Shown: positions 1-5,972 of the stretch, piece by piece
Layout of the letters: every line of letters begins with the position of its first letter
Position numbering within the stretch: position 1 is the first letter of the stretch
Source: an uncultured Ruminococcus sp.
Lineage (GTDB): Bacteria > Bacillota > Clostridia > Oscillospirales > Ruminococcaceae
Assembly: GCA_947177715.1 (NCBI GenBank)
Contig: CAMWVM010000107.1
Location: 1 to 5,972, forward strand
Direction: 5' to 3'
Length of the DNA: 5,972 nucleotides
Notes under the pieces: generated by a model
Databases searched by the model: none
The model's input: only the letters and a program-made list of their open reading frames with translations
Told to the model about the DNA's origin: nothing
Made by a program: the position numbers and the translations under genes

Positions 1-934
1 TATCTCCTGCCAGACAGGTCGGGCCGCCTAAACGATAAGTATAAGGCTTATCCCATGCTTTTCCTGAGCCTATTATAAACGGACGATATGGCATTTCAAG
101 TACATCAGGCATGTGGCATGCTGCCGAAGTATCAACGATTGCTAAATCCATACCATTATTGCCCACGTCAAGCACTTCAGTTACAAGAAATCCAGCATTC
201 AGTGCAACAGCTTCTCCCGGTTCAAGGTAAACTTGAACATTATATTTGCCGCTTATATATTTAATGCATTCAATAAGCAAATCAACATTGTAATCATCTC
301 TTGTTATGTGATGTCCGCCGCCGAAATTCACCCATTTCATATCGTATAAATATCTGCCAAACCTCTCTTCAAAGTGAGGCAATGTACGTTTCAGTGTTTC
401 TGCACCTTGTTCACACATCGTATGAAAATGTAAACCATCTATTCCGTCAAGCATTGACTCATCAAACTGCTCCGCAGTTACACCCAGCCTTGAATTCTTA
501 GCACATGGATTATAAATCTCGGTTTCAATTTCCGAATACTCAGGGTTCACCCTTATGCCACAGGAAATACCTCGACCGCAGCTTTTAACTAAATCACGGT
601 ATTTTTCCCATTGGCGAAAACTGTTGAACACAATATGATCAGAAATTTTCACAAGCCGTTCCATTTCCGTTTGTTTATAAGCTGGTGAAAATACATGAAC
701 CTCGCCGTCAAATTCTTCCCTGCCAAGATTTGCCTCAAAAAGTCCGCTGGCTGTTGTACCATCTAAATATTTTGAAAGCAACGGATAAACAGAATACATA
801 GAAAAAGCTTTTTGTGCCAAAAGAATTTTACACCCAGTTTCTTTACGAACATGGTCAAGTATTTTCAAATTACGCAAAAGCAAGTTTTCATCTGTTACAT
901 AACATGGTGTTTTCAATTTTGAAATATCAAACAT
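1..934 (-). CDS. nspC: Carboxynorspermidine/carboxyspermidine decarboxylase (NspC, CASDC), 3' end cut by window edge
   Basis: PLP-dependent fold-III (alanine-racemase/DapDC-like) decarboxylase. The family removes CO2 from carboxyspermidine or carboxynorspermidine to give spermidine or norspermidine, the last step of the aspartate-semialdehyde route in the cytosol. I translated 311 codons with no stop up to base 1; the family is usually about 370-380 aa, so roughly 60-70 C-terminal residues lie off the left edge. Visible motifs: LLAQKAFS with the likely PLP lysine K42, IRVNPE at 127-132, SRLG at 148-151, FHTMCE at 170-175, the phosphate-binding NFGGGHH at 203-209, EPGEA at 238-242 and RLGGPTCLAGD at 301-311, whose Cys307 and Asp311 match the conserved active-site segment of this class. 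The ATG at 932-934 follows a GGGAG site (942-946) by 7 nt and lies 17 nt after the YbjQ gene stop. It is separated from its pathway partner CASDH by two small genes. Carboxyspermidine is inferred as substrate because the operon makes putrescine; meso-DAP decarboxylase (LysA) is less likely given the NspC-specific motifs and context. Confidence 0.95.
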   Translation of the reverse strand, partial: MFDISKLKTPCYVTDENLLLRNLKILDHVRKETGCKILLAQKAFSMYSVYPLLSKYLDGTTASGLFEANLGREEFDGEVHVFSPAYKQTEMERLVKISDHIVFNSFRQWEKYRDLVKSCGRGISCGIRVNPEYSEIETEIYNPCAKNSRLGVTAEQFDESMLDGIDGLHFHTMCEQGAETLKRTLPHFEERFGRYLYDMKWVNFGGGHHITRDDYNVDLLIECIKYISGKYNVQVYLEPGEAVALNAGFLVTEVLDVGNNGMDLAIVDTSAACHMPDVLEMPYRPFIIGSGKAWDKPYTYRLGGPTCLAGD

Positions 935-3900
935 CAATACACTCCCAAATATTACTCTTCCAAAAATTTCACAGCTGTGCCATATGCAATAACTTCAGCA
1001 GCACCTGCTGCTATTGCAGATGAAGCATATCTTATGTTTACAATAGCGTCAGCACCGTATTTTTCAGCTTCTTCCACCATTCTTTTAGTAGCAAGCGCCC
1101 TTGCTTCATTCATCATTTCATTATATGCTTTAAGCTCTCCCCCAACAAGATTTTTAAAGCTTTGCATAATATCTCTTCCAACATTTTTTGTTTGAATTGT
1201 CGAACCCTTTACCAACCCAAGCATTTCAAGTGTTTTTCCTGAAATATAATCAGTATTTACTAAGATCATCTTCCTCGCCCTTTCTAATTTCAATTATTCT
1301 CTGAAAAAGAACTGCCAGAGAAACAGCAGTTAAAACTGACGGTATAATTACTGCCAACAGCCTTACAATTAACGATGCACCGTCTATGCATAAAAAGAAT
1401 ATTCCGATTCCCAGGTAATAAAGACACAATATTGTTACTATTACTATGGGAGCAATTAATTTTTTAGTACTTTTTTTCATATAAACCTACTTAATAAAAT
1501 CTCATTAATCAACCAAAACAGGATCAAAATTTTCTTTCCATGGAAGTCCCCATTTGTTGAGTGCCTCCATAAAAGGATCTGGATCAAATTCTTCAATGTT
1601 ATGAACACCAGGCTTCTTCCACTTACCAGTCATAAGCATCATCGCTCCAATCATTGCAGGAACACCTGTGGTATATGAAACAGCCTGAGAACCTACTTCT
1701 TTATAGCATTCTTCGTGGTCGCAAACATTATAAACATAATAATTTCTTGGCTTGCCGTCTTTCTTTCCTTGGAAAATGCAGCCTATGTTCGTTTTACCCT
1801 TGGTACGAGGTCCTAAAGTTGCGGGATCAGGCAGAACTGCTTTCAAGAATTGAAGAGGTACTATCTCTTTTCCCTCAAACATAATAGGCTCTATTGAAGT
1901 CATACCTACATTCTCAAGGCATTTAAGATGAGTAAGGTAGCTCTGACCGAATGTCATAAAAAATCTTATTCTCTTAATTCCTTTAATGTTAAGAGCAAGA
2001 GATTCAAGTTCTTCGTGGTGAAGAAGATACATATCCTTTTCGCCTACTTCATCAAAATTATATACTCTCTTAATTTCCATCGGTTCGGTTTCAACCCATT
2101 CACCGTTTTCGATATAAGAACCTTTTGCAGAAACTTCACGGATGTTAATTTCAGGATTGAAATTAGTAGCAAAGGGATAACCATGGTCACCGCCGTTACA
2201 GTCAAGAATATCTATATAGTTAATCTCATCAAAATAATGCTTTTGAGCATATGCAGAAAAAACACCTGTTACTCCAGGATCAAAACCCGAACCCAACAAT
2301 GCAGTGATACCTGCCTTTTCGAATTTCTCCCTATATGCCCACTGCCATGAATACTCAAATTTTGCCGTATCCTCAGGCTCATAGTTTGCAGTGTCAACAT
2401 AATCAACCTTACATTCCAGACAAGCGTCCATTATATGCAAATCCTGATAAGGTAAAGCCACATTTATTACCACATCGGGCTTGTATTCCTTAATCAATGC
2501 TACAAGTTCAGGAACATTGTCTGCATCAACCTGAGCTGTTGTAATATTAGTTTTTGTTTTATCCTGCAATTCTTCCTTAAATTTATCACATTTTGATTTT
2601 GTTCTGCTTGCAATACAAATATCCGTAAATACCTCGCTATTTTGACAACACTTGTGAATTACAACACCTGCAACTCCGCCTGCACCTATTATCAATGCTC
2701 TTCCCATATCAATCAACTTCCTTTCAGAATTAATTATCTATAAAAATATAAAAGAATCTCTCTTAGCAATTTACAAGCTAATGCCGTTGAAGCACCGCTC
2801 TGATCATAAACAGGGCAAAGCTCATTTACATCAAATCCTACAATATTCAGCTTTGATACCTCTTTAATAGCCTCCATAAGCTGTATAAATGTTACTCCCC
2901 CTGCTTCCGGTGTACCCGTACCAGGAAACTGTGAGGGATCAAGAACGTCCAAATCCAATGTAAAATACACAGGATTTTGTCCAATTTTATCAACTGCTTC
3001 TTTCAATCCGTCAAAATTAAATTTCTGCATCTGTGTGTGTTCTTTTGCGAACTGAAATTCTTCCCTATCACCGCTTCTAATACCAAATTGATATATCTTA
3101 TCATCACCTAATATATCATGGCATCTGTGCATTACGCAGGCATGGGAAAATCTTTCTCCAAGATAATCTTCCCGTAAATCTGCATGAGCGTCAAAATGCA
3201 CAATATGAAGATTGCTGTATTTCTTGGACGCCGCTCTCACAGCTCCCAAAGTAACAAGATGCTCTCCGCCAATCATGCAAGGAATTTTACCATCATTTAA
3301 AATCTCATCAGCTGTATTTTCTATATCATTTAAGGCTTTTTCAGGAGTTCCGAAAATCAACTCCAAATCTCCGCTGTCAAATACATTAATATCAAGTAAA
3401 TCCTTATCCTGATACGGAGAGTATGTTTCAATGCCGAAACTCTCATTTCTCATAGCAGAAGGACCAAAACGAGTTCCCGGACGAAAGCTGGTTGTGCTGT
3501 CATACGGAGCACCGAAAATCACAATTTTAGAGTCCACATAATCACAATCACATCCGATAAATGTATGGATATTTTTATTCATCGTTCAAAACCTCCATAA
3601 CATCGTTAGGAAGTGCAAAACAGCCTTTATGAAGCTCTGTATTATAATACTTAGTTTTCAATCCGAACTCTTTCCATTTTTCTTCCTGCAAATCATGTAT
3701 AGGATGCAGATTTTTAGAAGCAAAACCAAACAACCACTGTCCTGACGGATATGTGGGAATATGAGTCTGAAAAACCATTGCTACAGGAAAAGAACTTCCT
3801 ATACGCTTATGTGTACGTTTTACCATATCGACATAAGAATCATAGTACGTGCTCTCGTGCTGATTTATAAGTATGCCCTTGTCAGTCAAAGCTTTAAAAC

Positions 3901-5972
3901 AATTACCGTAAAACTCTTTTGTAAACAATCCCTCACCCGGTCCGAAAGGATCAGTAGAATCCACAATAATCAAATCATACGCATTGCTTTTTTGTCTTAC
4001 AAATTTAAGACCGTCAGCAACAAAAAGATTTAACCTTGGATCATCAAAACAGCAAGCTGTCTGCGGCAAAAATTCTTTACACACATCCACTACCTGTTCA
4101 TCTATTTCCACCATATCGATTTTTTCAATATGTTTGTATCTGCAAATTTCACGAAGTGTTCCGCCATCACCTGCACCAATAATCAAAACATTTTTAATCT
4201 CTGGATTAACTGCCATTGGAACATGCGTAACCATTTCATGATATATATATTCGTCTTTTTCTGTCAGCATTAGATATCCGTCAAGTGCCAATACCCTTCC
4301 AAACTCAAAAGTATCAAACACATCTATTTGCTGATAATAGCTTTTTGCAGAATAAAGCTGTTTTTTTATTTTAAATGAAAATCGAACATTTTCCGTATGA
4401 TTTTCAGTGAACCATAAGTCCATATTGCTTTCCTTTCTTATTATTCTATACAACAACGTTAATATAATTAATATCCATATCTTCTGTTCCAGTCATGAAA
4501 CATCCTTTTTCCTTGCAGTATGAAATATAATCAAGTATCTCTGCCGTTATTCTTTCACCCGGAGCAAGAATTGGTATACCCGGAGGATAACACATAACAA
4601 ATTCTCCGCAAATCATTCCGCAGGATTTTTCTATTGCTACAGATTTTTTGTTGCTGTAAAATGCCTGCTGAGGAGCAAGCACAACGTTAGGATTAATGTA
4701 CTCATGGTCAAAAAGACCTGACGAATCCTTACCATATAGCCTCTTGATTTCAGACAAAGCAGAAATAAAGCGTTCAATCTCCAATTCTCTGTCACCGGCA
4801 GAAACAATAGCAAGAATATTTCCTATATCACCAAATTCAATCTGAATATCATAGTCGTCCCTGAGTATATCATAAACCTCAACTCCGGCCAAGCCCATTG
4901 CTCTCGTATGAACAGAAAGCTTTGTTCTGTCAAAATCATAAATATCCTTGTAATTAATCAGCTCATCACCAAAAGCATAGTATCCGCCGATTTTATTTAT
5001 CTCTTCTCTGGCATAAGCAGCGTAATCAACAGTTTTTTTGAACATTTCCCTGCCGTTAAGAGATAAATTTTTCCTTGCAAGGTCAAGTGATACCATAAGA
5101 AGATAAGATCCGCTTGTTGTTTGCGTAAGATTTATAACCTGTCTAACATATCCTTCTGATATGTTGTTATTGCAAAGCAAAAAAGAGGATTGAGTCAATG
5201 AACCTCCTGTTTTGTGAATACTTACAGCTGCCATGTCAGCCCCAGCCGCCATAGCAGATACAGGTAGGTTTTCACCAAAATAAAAATGAGTGCCATGTGC
5301 TTCATCAGCTAATACAAGCATGTTGTGTGCATGAGCGATCTCGGTAATTCTTCTTAAATCAGAGCAAATTCCATAATAAGTCGGATTGTTGACGAGAACA
5401 GCTTTGGCATCAGGATTTTGCAAAATAGCCTTTTCCACATCTTCCACTGACATACCCAATGGTATTCCAAGCTGTTTATTTGTACCCGGATTAACGTAAA
5501 CAGGTATAGCACCGCAGACAACTAAAGCATTTATAGCACTTCTGTGTACATTTCTCGGCATGATTATTTTATCTCCCGCCTTGCAGGAAGCAAAAATCAT
5601 TGCCTGAACCGCCGCAGTAGTGCCATTTACTATAAAAAAGGTATGTTTAGAGCCGAATGCATCACTTGCAAGCATTTCAGCGTCTTTAATTACCGAAACA
5701 GGGTGACATAGGTTGTCCAAAGGCTTCATAGAATTTACATCGACCTTGAGGCAATCGGCACCCAAAAAATCTCTTAATTCTTTGTTTCCACGACCACCTT
5801 TGTGACCGGGAACATCAAGCTGTACCACTCTGTTGCTTTTATGTTTTCTCAACGCCTCATAAACAGGCGCATTATTTTGTGTTAGTTTCGTTTTAATTAC
5901 CACCTTTTCAAATGGTGTTGTTCAAATAAGGGCTTGCCCGTTTTCAACGTGGCAAGGTCAGCTTCAGCTGAC

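Overview
The window is a single leftward (minus-strand) polyamine-biosynthesis operon. AT-rich codons, clear Shine-Dalgarno sites and protein types (a YaaO/SpeA-type fold-I arginine decarboxylase, a clostridial-style SpeE, NspC with a saccharopine-dehydrogenase-like partner) suggest a low-GC Bacillota, most likely a gut-type Clostridia (Ruminococcaceae/Oscillospiraceae/Lachnospiraceae). The exact taxon cannot be read from this stretch.

Layout in the direction of transcription (right to left): (1) 5897-5972, a short open frame that may be the C-terminus of an upstream gene, also able to fold into consecutive RNA hairpins that reach the speA start; (2) speA, arginine decarboxylase, 4446-5903; (3) speE, spermidine/aminopropyl synthase, 3575-4423; (4) speB, agmatinase, 2734-3582, overlapping speE by 8 nt; (5) carboxy(nor)spermidine dehydrogenase (CASDH), 1505-2707; (6) a two-helix small membrane protein, 1250-1480; (7) a YbjQ/UPF0145-family protein, 952-1269, overlapping gene 6 by 20 nt; (8) nspC, carboxy(nor)spermidine decarboxylase (CASDC), 1-934, running off the left edge. 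Gaps are 17-26 nt or overlaps, there is no stretch over about 50 nt without a gene, and no internal promoter or terminator is visible.

How it works together: SpeA makes agmatine from arginine and SpeB turns it into putrescine and urea. Putrescine can then become spermidine by two chemically different routes encoded side by side: SpeE with decarboxylated S-adenosylmethionine (needs SpeD, not seen here), and CASDH + NspC with aspartate semialdehyde. This apparent redundancy, and the insertion of two uncharacterised genes (small membrane protein + YbjQ) between the two halves of the carboxyspermidine route, are the main points of interest. Several best starts differ from the longest open frames: speE, CASDH and the YbjQ gene begin at internal ATGs with well-placed ribosome-binding sites, while speA has an odd GTG start with no properly spaced site.
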